DNA of 64,000 nucleotides, from assembly GCA_009617715.1 (NCBI GenBank), contig VTFK01000058.1, forward strand, positions 186,001 to 250,000, given 5' to 3'. Shown here piece by piece: positions 37,201-48,262 of the stretch; positions within the stretch are counted from its first letter, which is position 1; each line of letters opens with the position of its first letter. The notes beneath the pieces are model-generated. The model did no database searches and was not told where the DNA came from. It saw only the letters and a program-made list of their open reading frames with translations. The DNA comes from Plectrocnemia conspersa (taxonomy: Eukaryota; Arthropoda; Insecta; Trichoptera; Polycentropodidae). The translations under genes were made by a program, and so were the position numbers.

Positions 37201-37755
37201 TTTTTTTTTATACTATTTTTGGAGTCCTGGGATACTTCCAAAATAAGTTTAAGTTAATTATTTGACGTAGCTACTATTTGCCTTACTATGCATTCTGTTA
37301 TTTTCTAAAAATTTACTTTGTGAAAAAAATTATTTAAATAATATGAAAGTGTCTTAGTAACATCTCTTCGTCTAGGTTTTTTATTACAAGCTTATTAAAA
37401 TTTGTTATTTATCACAATAAATTATAAATTCTATATTTTAAAGTTTATCTTAGCGACTTAGTGTGTCAATAAAAAATTATTAAAGTTCTAAAATATTTCA
37501 TTGAAAAATCTATTTATTTGTTCCCTACAATAAAAAAAAAAGGACTTTCAGCTCACTAATTTTATAAATCATTTTCATGTAGTAGATAATAATTAGGTCT
37601 AAATAATCAAATTTTTGACATACTTTTAACTGCGCTGTTTTATATTCTAAACTATAAGTTATGTGAATGTTATGTTTTAAACGAGTCTTTTGTACAGGAT
37701 TTAGTATTCAAAAAAAAAAAATAGTATTTGAAAAATAACATTATCTACTTTTTTC
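37201..37755. other. AT-rich non-coding filler
   Basis: Nothing recognisable. Confidence 0.5.
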
Positions 37756-38260
37756 AGGGGTTTCTAGGAAAACCTCGATCGAGAAATTTTGGGACGAAAT
37801 CCCTAATGCATAGTAAGTACAACGTATAACATAATTTTCCCATATTATCGACCAAATACCCGGAGAGGCTTCGGTCGTAATTACATTACTGGATTTTACT
37901 TATCGTTAATACAGTGGCTGGAAACTAATCTTAGCGGCCAGATTTCCCAGCGTTCGTTACGGCGCCGCAGGATTGCGTGTTGATGCGTACTGCGGTCACG
38001 GCGCGCACGACTGTTTGAGAAACTGTGTGCGCGGTAACAGGCCGAGCCGACGCCGAACCCAATAATCGGAATTAATACTATTTGCAGAACGTGGGCCGGA
38101 AATGAAAGGGCCGCTTCCTTAACCGCCAAAATTGGATTATGCCGCCTTCCATCTCCTAGAGGTGCGCACACACGATCTGAGAACGAACCAATCAACCGGC
38201 CGATCGGCTCTAATAACAATAATATCGCCCTTTTTGTTAATCGTGCATGTGTGAGCACCA
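37756..38260. other. GC-richest island in the window
   Basis: About 500 bases rich in CpG. A 120-codon minus frame (37896-38258) crosses it, but the product has no recognisable domain and low sequence plausibility. Most likely conserved non-coding DNA; an unrecognised exon cannot be excluded. Confidence 0.35.
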
Positions 38261-39472
38261 GTGGAGAAAATCTTGCTTGTACAATATTATAGTGTTGTTT
38301 TAGGAGTATTATATGAGGCCATATTTGAGAAGAATAATATTAATTAGGTTGGTGGCAAGCAATGTATTAATACATTTATTCTGATAAAGTGTCTTTCAGA
38401 ATACTATTGATACACTAAAAAATTGAGAAATACTTGTTTGTTTGTTGAACTAGATATTACAATGCTGTTTGTGTACCTCATTAAATATTTTCATCTGAAA
38501 ATTAAATTTTTAAATTGCAAAATTAAATTTATGTTCGATTCATTTTGATTGTAAAATAAGAACTTCTATGTTAATGCAACAATGTTAATCTTACATAATC
38601 TCGGGTTTTATGTACAAAATAATATGGAACACAAATAATCCCGCATTATTATTCTCGCGAACAATGTTAATAATGAGCCAGGAGATTTATAGATTTTGCA
38701 AGAATGAAAAAAAATAAATGAAAATGAATTCTTTTCAATTTTCATCCTTTCAAAACGCGTCTTTCTATTATAGTTAGTCAATGAATAAACGAACTCAATT
38801 ATAAATGTCTTCAGTGAAAGCTCTCGGATGTAATGAATGGCGCGATTAAAAAAAGGAAGAGTTTTCGATTGTTCGTAGCGCGAAGAAAAGCTTCGTTTTG
38901 TTAGTGAGCTTTTTGAGGCGATGACGCGAGAGTGTAAAGTTTTGACAAATATGTGTACTTTTATTTTTTTTTTTATATTATATTTGCTTTTGCAACGATG
39001 CAGTTTTGACAAATCACGTCCGCTGCTCTTACAAATTCTCGAAAGCACACAACACGTAATTCTAATTCAATACATCCGAGACGCAAAGCTTTTAGTGTTA
39101 TATTCTTATATAATAATAAAGTGACATTGGATTTATATTTTACTACACAAGACACAAATGCAATTCTTAGTCTTCATTAAAAACAATAAATTAATATCAT
39201 ATTTATTTTAAAGACTATTAATCCAGGACAACCATGTTAAGATTGTCTTACATTATTAGGCAGTACAAAATAGGTTTTGGTTATATTTATAATTACGTTA
39301 TTTTTTTTAAGTCAGAGTGCAAAAGTTTTCAAATAAAATTTCATATTTAATTTGTCGAATTAACATTTTTATTCCATGGATCTTTTATTACATGACTTGA
39401 CAAGTTTCTCCAATGCATAATGATTGTCTTAAAAACAATAATTACACAATTAAACATCCTACATATTTTTAT
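38261..39472. other. AT-rich filler with weak island at 38730-39080
   Basis: A 146-codon minus frame (38608-39048) is the second longest in the window but is rich in Lys, Ser, Phe and Ile without domain features, consistent with chance. Confidence 0.4.
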
Positions 39473-39785
39473 CCACCTCCTCATAGCTATCGCCGGAACA
39501 TTATTGTGTTTGGCAAGCTCGTTAACAAAGTGGAGCGCTAACGTTCTGGCCGCAATGGGTAAGAATAAGGACGCAATCGCAACTCTCTAAGACGCTCTGA
39601 AGTTCACAGACGAAAGTCACCGATCTTTACTGGATTATCAATACCACCTATTAGTAACTTTAAAACGTGCTTCATAGGATAATGCATTGTATTGTATCCC
39701 AAGGCACAGGAATATAAATACGTAAATCTATTTAAATCATTAATATTTTTTACCAGAAAGCTCACACGGCTGCAAATGAATAATT
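39473..39785 (-). mobile_element. LINE fragment (main family), copy C
   Basis: Minus-strand remnant of the LINE C-terminus: NRFTYLYS region (about 39740-39715), then HVLKLLIGGIDN (39668-39633), and the terminal NELAKHNNV...AIAMRR near 39525-39480. Frameshifts and stops throughout. Aligns with copies A, B, D and E. Confidence 0.8.
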
Positions 39786-40099
39786 TTTATGATTGGAATT
39801 ATTTTTATTAATTAGGAACATACAGTTTCATGGCTTTTAATTTAAAATGTGCAACTCGGTGTTTTACACCAAATTTTTTTCAGAAATGCAAAGTATCAGT
39901 TTATGATTATTTTTTTAGAATCACTAATAACATATTTCCCTAAAATTTCTGTGGATCTCAGTTTAAAACTTATTTACTAAATGATCATAGTGACGAATGT
40001 ATATATCATTTAGTTTATTATACAAATCAGATGAAACGAATCAAAAATATATTCACCGGGTCGATCGATCGATAGTTTCACAACTATTGTTTTAAGAAA
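39786..40099. other. AT-rich non-coding filler
   Basis: Nothing recognisable. CGATCGATCGAT (about 40060-40072) is a short tandem. Confidence 0.5.
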
Positions 40100-41160
40100 T
40101 TGAAGGTAAAAAATCAGCAAGCACTGATTTCATTCCAGCTGGTATGCTTAAAGAAATGCTGGATCATTCGTTATTATTTGCTTTCAAGCTTTCGTTGAAA
40201 ATAAATACTTTTCCCGATGTATGGAAAATTACGAAAGTTATTTCCATACATAAAATAGGAAACAAATAGAGAATTATAGTCGATTTTATCAACACAACCC
40301 AAGTATTCGAAATCGAACTTGTCAAGTATGTTTTAGAACATATCGAAGAATTATTGATTGATGGTTTTCGTGTATCATTAGCAACGAATCTGTTTCTTCA
40401 AATTTTGTTACAAAAATCTTGATATAGGCAATGATTAAAAAAAAGCTTTTACTAAACTTTGTCAACCGTTAATTTAAAAATAATGGATCTGCTTAAGTTA
40501 TTCCATAAAATCGTTGCTAATATATAATATTTAATATAGGCAACATAAATCGTCTGAATACAATAGGTATGCCACATCATGTATTATTCAAGGTTTTAAT
40601 CTCGGTCCATTAAGGTTTTTTATGATTTTTTTAATAATATTAATCAAGTTAGTCATGATTCTAAATTCTTATTGGAGAAAGGATTGTTGAAAACTGTAAT
40701 TTAATGTTAATAAAATACAATTGAGCATAAAAAAATGACACATTCTAGAGCAAAACCACCACTTAAATTTAATTACAAAATTGATAATATTGTGTTTCAT
40801 CGTATAGAAATGGGAACTAATTTGGGTGTCCTATTTCAAGAAGACTACATATTCCATAAGCATATAAAAAAACATATGCCTAGAAGATTTTAGGATTTGT
40901 CTTGCGATACGCGCATCAACTAAGGAGCCGAGGTCACTGTTTGATTTGTAAAATCTTATAGTGTGAAGTATCCTTTAGTATACTTTTAAAAAAAAGTACA
41001 AAAAATGTATATCAGATACATTTACATAAGTGAATATAAATATTATCCATTTTTATTTCCCACAAAAACCTTACGAGGTATGCTGGGATATGATTTCATT
41101 GAGTCTTATCTAAGTACTTATCGAGGTACTCTCAGTTATTGGACGCATTGTGCTCTAGCC
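40100..41160 (+). mobile_element. Decayed jockey-like LINE, copy F
   Basis: Plus-strand remnant covering the reverse transcriptase from its first motif to near the C-terminus. Visible in order: SAGTDFIPAGMLKEMLDHS (about 40115-40170), FPDVWKITKVISIHK (about 40210-40255), a primer-grip relic (CAAGGTTTTAATCTCGGTCC, about 40590), NLGVLFQEDYIFHKHIKKH (about 40815-40875), and IRYIYISEYKYYPFLFPTK followed by LRGMLGYDF (about 41015-41100). The last part matches copy E (LRYLYLKEYGYYPFLFPS). Many stops; no YADD codons found. Confidence 0.8.
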
Positions 41161-41640
41161 ATTACAATATAATGTTATTTTGTAAATATTTTTTTATGTG
41201 TTTTGATATTATATATATAATAAAATATAAAACATAAAACAATTTATTAACAACAGAAATAAAATATTTATTTATTATTTATAAAATACGCATGGATTGG
41301 CGTAATACAAATATTTAATATAAGCGTGGTTTCGTCCAGAATAGATGCAAACTTATTCTTTATTCATTATATTTTTTTATTTATAATGTTATTACAAATT
41401 TATTTCATTGTACGTAATGCAGTAGCATGTAATCGTTCGTCAGCTCACCATTGTTCTGTTTTTTAGCAGTTTAATTAGCGCGTATTGCAATAGCATACAA
41501 TCGTCTTTAATAAATTAAATTTGAAAATTGCAGTTGACATATAAAATGACATGTGCAAATGTCACATCGCTATTGTGACACACACATGTGTATTTTTTTA
41601 GTAGTAAAGATATACTGATGAGTATTTAAAATGCATATAA
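41161..41640. other. AT-rich filler with a diverged direct repeat
   Basis: CGTAATGCAGTAGCATGTAA at 41413 recurs in diverged form (CGTATTGCAATAGCATACAA) at 41481, 68 bases downstream. No gene. Confidence 0.5.
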
Positions 41641-42235
41641 AAATTTTGTTGCAAATTTGCACATAAAATCAGAGAAGTAGCTTTGCGGTGCATGCAGAAT
41701 AGTTATTAATGCGGTTTGAACGACTCGAAAAAGCTCGGCAGTAAACGGTGTTTTGTGAAATATGCTTTTGCCCGTTTGTATATTTGCTCTCGTCGTCGTC
41801 TACGACGAAAGATAGCTAGCTGGTGGGACCGATAAAGAATTGCCCGCAATTGCTTACGGTTCAAAAGCGAGCCGAAAGAGAAATGTCACAGATAAAGTAC
41901 CAACTTTTTCCGCCGAAGAAGCTTACGGCTATGAAATATATTCAGGAAATATTTACAGTTTTCATAGCGACAATTTCGAATATATCACGCGGAAACTACC
42001 GAAAAGAAAGCACGTAAACAAAAACGATATTTTTTAAATGCGATATCTTAACAATTCGCAAGAGAAATGGTGGCATGAATGCGAGAAAAGAAAAACATCA
42101 CGATATGATTGGTGGTCGCGAATAAATTCGCTACGAAATATCTCCCTGTATAACACTTTGACAGCATGCGTTATTTGGTTTCGATTCTACTATTTTATCT
42201 TTATCACACGCACACATAAGTATTAAATTTATTTA
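41641..42235. other. GC-richer island with candidate exon-like frame
   Basis: A plus frame from 41816 to the stop at 42035-42037 encodes about 73 residues with a fairly protein-like composition (for example SAEEAYGYEIYSGNIYSFHS), preceded by a pyrimidine-containing tract and several AG dinucleotides. A second plus frame overlaps it. There is no ATG at its start, so it would have to be a 3' exon. I do not recognise the product. Confidence 0.22.
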
Positions 42236-42560
42236 AAAAGTTACACCATTAAATATCGTTGGATGCAAAATCAGGTATAAAAATTAACAATTGTGCTAGT
42301 TTACTTACATAAATAGAAGATTTACGCCTCCATCCACAAGAAAATATAAACTCTTAGTATTACATTTTTAAAACAACTAATTCGTTTATTTAATATTATA
42401 CAATAAACAAACGAATGTCAATTGTTTGTTAATGTTTCTTATAGCAACGTGTTTGAATTAAATGGATAAACAAATGAGATCAAAACTTATAGTTTCATAA
42501 AATTTATTTTGAATCTATTATAATGCTTGAAATTAAAAAAAATTTCATATGCTACTATAT
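42236..42560. other. AT-rich non-coding filler
   Basis: Nothing recognisable. Confidence 0.5.
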
Positions 42561-43155
42561 ATTGGAAATTATTTTTGCGCTTCGTACTGCTGTTTTAGAA
42601 ATCACAACGAAAGAAAACCGAAGAAGAGGTTTTCGCAATAAATCAGAACGTAACAAATATTTGATCCCGAAACTGATGCATGGCAAGACTGATAAACTGT
42701 CAAACTTGAAACGAACAAGAAATGATTTCCATATTTTCCCCGTCGGGAATCAAATCTGCAGACGTCAAACGGAATACGCTGAATTGACTTAAAATTTCTC
42801 CTCATACCTCATTTGCCAACGATCCCCTGAGTGGGTGGGGGGCAGAAACAAAAGGGTATTCCCCTTATTCTCCTCTGCATTATAGCCGTATATCTTTTCA
42901 CGTGAGACGCTTGATCGGACAAAATCAAATTTGAATTACGAAGCAGAAATAATATGCTGTGTGCTATTTGCAGGTGAATCTTCCGGTGCTTTTACGGACG
43001 CGCAAATATTCGCCCACGGCGTGCAAGATCGCAGATAAGATAGAACAGCAATTTGAGCCTTTATATATTGTGTCCGACTGTACGTGCAACCACAATCTCT
43101 TCTATACACATACTTGCTTATTTTCAGTATTGTATTGTATTCGGAGAGCTTAATC
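42561..43155. other. GC-richer island, candidate conserved non-coding DNA
   Basis: Balanced composition. Plus frames 42523-42792 and 42959-43153 are open but unrecognised. TATTTGCAG near 42965-42973 would fit a splice acceptor, but no downstream donor fits. Confidence 0.28.
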
Positions 43156-43880
43156 TTGATCGTGTGTTTTAATGCAAGGATATTATGAATATGAACTTTA
43201 TATTTTGTCGTTTCATAAAAAGCCTTCTAACCCTACAGACATTTTACCACATCTTGAAGTATAATAATATAAGAACAAATAATGCGATTTGGTTAAGCCT
43301 TTCTCTTCCTCTGCATTTATAAAAATGTCAAACTATGTATCAGTATTATTTTTTTATTTTTGTATAGTGCATGGCAAATCAAAAAACAAATTCGCCTTGT
43401 TATTTTTCACTTACATCTAGCGATATTAGATAGAGTTGGACAAAGATAGACGAACGAGTTAAAATCTCATGTTCAGGAAGATAATTAGTATTTTTCAAGA
43501 ACATGTGGGTTTTTTATTTGTAGAATTATTTGAATTGGTTTTATTAATGATGTTTCGTCAGTAAGCCTCGGAGGTTTAGAAGATGGTTCAATTGATGAAA
43601 TATGTAAATGAAATTAAAATTTAATATCTTTAGCATATTTAAAAATATATCGACACTGTAGAATTACAACAATTATTATTGGGAGATAACAAGTCTGGTA
43701 GTAAAAAATCAGATAAACGAGGATGTTCAAAAAATCACTAATTGTGATTTATTATAAACTGTCCTATAAATAAGTCACTCTATTTCACTCTTACTGCTGT
43801 TTACTGATTCAATGATAAAACTTAAAAAAACATCTTTCACGCTTGCTTGTCTAATAGGTATTTCCCTATCATTTAAAAAA
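43156..43880. other. AT-rich non-coding filler
   Basis: Nothing recognisable. Confidence 0.5.
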
Positions 43881-43920
43881 ATGCTAAAATTCAGAGAATC
43901 CTACAATTCTGATTAGCTAT

Positions 43921-44086
43921 GGCCTCATCAGTTTATTAGTGAAAATAAAAAACCTTTTAGTAAAATTTAAAAATAATATGCGTTTATAATAATATTTATT
44001 AGATAGGCCTCATCAGTTTATTATCGCCTTTTAATAAAATTTAAAAAAATAATCTGTTTGCGTTTAAAATAATATCTAAGGAATAC
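43921..44086 (+). repeat. Tandem duplication, about 85-bp period
   Basis: GGCCTCATCAGTTTATTA begins at 43921 and again at 44006; each is followed by CCTTTTA, TAAAATTTAAAAA and TGCGTTTA-type blocks with a small deletion in the second unit. It lies in the decayed coding part of LINE copy G, so it arose within the element. Confidence 0.85.
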
Positions 44087-44700
44087 AATTACACAAAATA
44101 ATGAACACTCGAGACCGCGTAAAATTCCAGCTAAAGCTCCTCAGGGAAGTTTGACCGGGCCGTTTCTCTTAATCTTGTATACGAACAATATCCTAAAAAT
44201 TAAAAAACGCGTTTTTCTATGTTCACTGACAATACATATATTTTAAGGAGTGCTAACGGACTAAAATCAATTGCAAATAAATACCAAAAATCTTTTGAAA
44301 ATTTAAATGAACGTTTGAGAAGTGTAAAATGAATTGAAACAAAATAAAACTAAGTAAATTTTATTTACGGAACATAAACAAACTTTGTATTAAGCAAACC
44401 GCATATTTTAAGTGAACAGGTCAGTAGGGTGAAATAAAAATCTAGCGTTAAATACCTGTACTTCAAGGCTAAATTTAAACACATTTTAAAACTTTGATCC
44501 AAATGGGCTTGTCGTCATTGCGGGCCTCAGATTGATATTTAAAAGAAAAAGCAAGCTTTTGACAAATAATAAAATTCTAACACACAAAAAATTAACCAGA
44601 CCCATTTGACACATATTATTGCTTGGTGTGGAGTACCACCTGTAATACCTTCGTATTGTCTGTGCAACTAATTGCAAATGATCTAAAATAAAGCTATAAA
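44087..44700 (+). mobile_element. Jockey-type LINE fragment G
   Basis: Plus-strand reverse transcriptase remnant distinct from the main family: APQGSLTGPFLLILYTNN (44138-44191) corresponds to the jockey motif VPQGSVLGPLLFxLYTND. It is followed by the frame-shifted YADD region and, near 44560-44600, by KILTHKKLTRPI, matching the thumb motif LLLYKTLLRP. Several stops. The 5' side may begin near 43880. Confidence 0.8.
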
Positions 44701-44889
44701 AATAACATATAATACACCTTTTAATATTATTCTTAAAAATCTTAATGTGAGCGTTTAAATACTAACAAGCAAAAAACATCATTTCTATACCAGAAAATAT
44801 TAAAAAAATATTTCATGCGACAATGTACATATTACTTAGGAGGTCAAAGAACACATGTCAATATATTGTAGCTACCACAAAATTGCAAA

Positions 44890-45290
44890 AAATGATTTTA
44901 TACTATAGTATGTTTGTGAAATTAATTATGATTTGTAATTGCCAAGTATAATGGCCCTAGTACACTACCCTGAAGGCTTTTCATCTTGATATACTATAAA
45001 ATAATATTATACCTATCGATTAGATATGACTTTATAAATTCATATATATAGTATGGTAGTGATATTTCAATCCCATATATCACAATGTCGAAATCCTAAC
45101 TTATATACAGGAAAGCAATTGAGCAATATTTATTCTCTTGTATATTTTGAATAATCTTGTTTGGCATTTGGGTGTATTTATTCACACAATTTTTGGAGCC
45201 AAATTTGCATATTGAAATCGACAGCATTGCTCTTATATTTTGATTGTCTAAATCATTTAAACGGACACTAGAACATCGTATTGTCGAATA
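44890..45290 (-). mobile_element. Non-LTR retrotransposon fragment J
   Basis: On the minus strand a reverse transcriptase relic is visible: CSIAFLYIS followed by DFDIV (position of DLSKAFDTV), YGIEISLPY, IKSYLIDRYN and, at about 44975-44940, LQGSVLGPLYLAI, the primer-grip motif. The GSVLG form links it to jockey/CR1-like elements, not to the GSNLG main family. Sequence beyond these blocks is too decayed to bound. Confidence 0.68.
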
Positions 45291-46140
45291 TTTTTCTAAT
45301 TTGCAGCACTCGGTACTTCATGCCGTATAAGTTGCTGCGCAGATATTGTTATTGCTTGATTTTCGCCTGACCACTCTTCATTGATAAAACTGTGATATAT
45401 TATACGTTGCTCTACTGTATAAGTCTAAATTCAGAGCGGCAATCCGGGAATTAAATTGGCCCTCCATATATTTATAAAAGGAAACATCCAATTTGATCTA
45501 AATAAAAGCTCTTTAAGGGTTACTTCTTTACCTCTATCGCATACATTTTTCATGTTGTTTTTTTGTTGTTATATATTACAGCAATTTATCATGTCTTTTT
45601 CTCGTAATGTATTCGTTGTACGGTTTAGGGTCAATAGATACGAATATGTAAAGCATTAGTTTCAAGTCAGGCCTTCGGTCGGGTCGTGCGCTTTCATTCA
45701 GGCCATCCGGCGAGCCCCGGATTTAATGTTAAGGTATCATGAATCAAACAATATTGTCGAGAATTGTGAGCAGGGGATAGTATACAATAAATGTAATGCT
45801 TTTCGACTGAAAACAAACGTGGCACACGGGGGTACGAAGCAATGGCTACGGCGACAGCTAACAAATGAGGTTCGTGACCGGCCGTCAAAGAGATTCACAT
45901 TAGATAGGCCCTAATGGAGTCCAGTTTGGCACTTGGCTGCTTTTCGAATGAAAAAATAAAAAGGGAATCGAAGACGATATTTCATTGTTTTTGCGATGGA
46001 AGCGGGACAATATCGCCGTCGAAGGCAATTTATGAATTTTCGATATTCATGCGATGGCTGCTGTGACGTTGCTGTTGAACTAAAGGGGTCCGGTTCAGGG
46101 TTCAAAAGTGCTATATTTTTGCAACGGAAGATAAGAGTGT
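45291..46140. other. Non-coding; GC-richer island at 45650-46140
   Basis: Balanced composition with short overlapping frames on both strands (62-64 codons). Candidate regulatory DNA. Confidence 0.3.
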
Positions 46141-46560
46141 GTTATGTTCGATGAAAACATCGTTTTATGTAAAATATAAATAAAATTAATATGAAAGAGT
46201 AACATACAATAAATCAAATGCAATCTGAAATCTCTTTTTTAAGTTTGTGAATCACTTTATTTCTGCTCACACTTTCATACATATTATTTTTAAATGTTCC
46301 AAAACCTGATAATTCTTTTACATGCCTTGTTTTCATTTATTAAACTTTTATTTTGTAATACCTATTTTGCAATACGATAATTAATTGTACGAATATACAT
46401 GTTTACTGTTAAGTAATTAGCTACAATAAAATTAAAATAAAAATATTAAATAAAATTTAGATGGTTACAATTTATTGTGTAAAAAAATTAAAACTTTACC
46501 AATTTAAATTAAAAAAAAACGATAGATCAATTGGTAATTTTAGTATATAAAAATCTGAAA
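46141..46560. other. AT-rich non-coding filler
   Basis: Nothing recognisable. Confidence 0.5.
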
Positions 46561-46715
46561 CATACTTAAAAGTATGTGATGAAACTGTTTCACAACTTCT
46601 ATATGTATAGGAAAGGTGAAAGATTTTTTTTTTTTAAATAGGCTTATTTCAATAAAATAAATAATTTTACAAGCATTTTATAAGAAGTACATGTTACTGG
46701 TTTATAACCATATTT
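46561..46715 (+). repeat. Dispersed repeat R2 with three palindromes, copy b
   Basis: Same triad as at 10133: CATACTTAAAAGTATG (46561-46576), TGAAACTGTTTCA (46580-46592), CTATATGTATAG (46599-46610), again with starts 19 bp apart, then AATAATTTTACAA and GGTTTATAACCA blocks shared with copy a. Confidence 0.8.
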
Positions 46716-47400
46716 ATGTTTGTTATTACATATACAATTTGTAATTACCTACAATTCAATAAAAAATAAAAATATAAAATTAAAGGTTTGTAAATATAAT
46801 TTAAGGGAAAAAATTAAAAAACCTTATATAATTTAAGCGAAAGAAAAAAAAAAATTCAGGAAACACTAAAAAAACTAATGTTGTCTTTAGATTCTAAAGC
46901 AATGTGTGCTTTAGCATTTTATGCTTGTATTTTAATTTATGGTTGTTTTTATCGTAGTCACCGATGGACGAAATTAGTGGGTTTTGCGAAATATTTATAT
47001 AATATTTTCTGGTATGAAAACGAGTATTCTTTATTTGTGGTGTTAAAGGCTAATACGCATTTTTTAAAGATTAAGTATAAAAATATGTAATATATATTAT
47101 TTTTATAGCTTTGTTTTGAATGACTTGTAATTTAGAAAAAATATTATTACTGATGTTACTGGTGAATTGTACCTAAGAGTTTTTGGGATATACTTCGATA
47201 TTTGTATATTTTTTTAATGAGTACCAAAAATACTACGTTTTTCCAATTAATATTTAATAAATTAATATATATATACATATAAATACAAATTAGTAAAATA
47301 AAAGTAACTGAATTGGTAATTGACTTTTAAACCATTTTGTAGACTTACATTATTTCCGTTTAGTAAAAAAACAACACGTAATAAACATAAAGCAGGAAAA
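46716..47400. other. AT-rich non-coding filler
   Basis: A 70-codon plus frame (46878-47090) has no recognisable features. Confidence 0.45.
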
Positions 47401-47965
47401 ATAAAGTTAAATTAGTTCCACAGTAGTGACAGAAATAGTGCTTTCGCTCCTTAAACAACGGTACCATCTCACAAGAACCTTATTTATTCGAAGGAACTAC
47501 GCATTTTTTTAATTACAACCATTTGAGCCCTTTTCCTGAACTCGACACGGTTCCGCCGTGGATATAAATTATCTCGTTGGCGCGGAATTGCGACAAGTCG
47601 AAAAAGTTTATCGCCTAAGTAATAACTGGGAAAACGAGTATTTTCTCCAAGTTTCCACGTAGCCGATAAAGAAAAGTCGCATTGTCCTAAGTCGTCTTAC
47701 AAAGACAAAGCTTTCCATCAATGTTTAGCGGGGAGGGTTGTAAAATGACATGGCCTCGTTTTCGGATGAGCGCTTTCTGGCCCAAAAAGTGAGGCAAACT
47801 TCCTCCGCAAAATCTCCGGCAGAAAGCAATTTCGTACTGTGATTATTTTGTAAGCCGGCCACGGCCCACAAAAACGTTTTCATCGAAATTGGACGATATG
47901 TGGAAACGACAATCCAGCATTGGCTGGACAACGAGACTGGGTACGTGTACAATATCCAGATGTAT
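47401..47965. other. GC-richer island, candidate conserved non-coding DNA
   Basis: Balanced composition with overlapping frames on opposite strands (up to 111 codons minus), none protein-like. Confidence 0.3.
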
Positions 47966-48262
47966 CCATTATCTAAGAGTAGTACGTGGAAAAGTTTTTG
48001 TGTATTTACATATTGTGTTGGAAGAATATTCATTAAGAATACGATATAAGAAAGATACAAGAAAACTTTGAAAATACTTTCGGGATCAAACGTGTATATT
48101 TAAAAACATCTAAATAAAATAACTGAATGAAATGATAATCAGATTTAACATGAAATTATCATTTAGTGTAATTTTTAATATTCGTACAATATCAAGAAAG
48201 TAACCCTTCAAATTAGCTCCAATTGATAATTTATTGAGCAACAATTAACTATATTTAAATTA
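47966..48262. other. AT-rich non-coding filler
   Basis: Nothing recognisable. Confidence 0.5.

Noticed and set aside
37896..38258. 120-codon open frame on the minus strand in the GC-richest island
   Set aside because: No recognisable domain; GC-rich DNA has few stops, so an open frame of this length is expected by chance. Kept only as an island.
38608..39048. 146-codon open frame on the minus strand
   Set aside because: Composition follows AT-rich DNA (Lys, Ser, Ile, Phe), no domain, and short frames overlap on the other strand.
44486..44677. 63-codon minus frame
   Set aside because: Antisense shadow of LINE fragment G.
45300..45420. Minus-strand peptide-like stretch (EEWSGENQAITISAQQ)
   Set aside because: Too short, in no recognisable family, and adjacent to LINE fragment J; not enough to call a gene.
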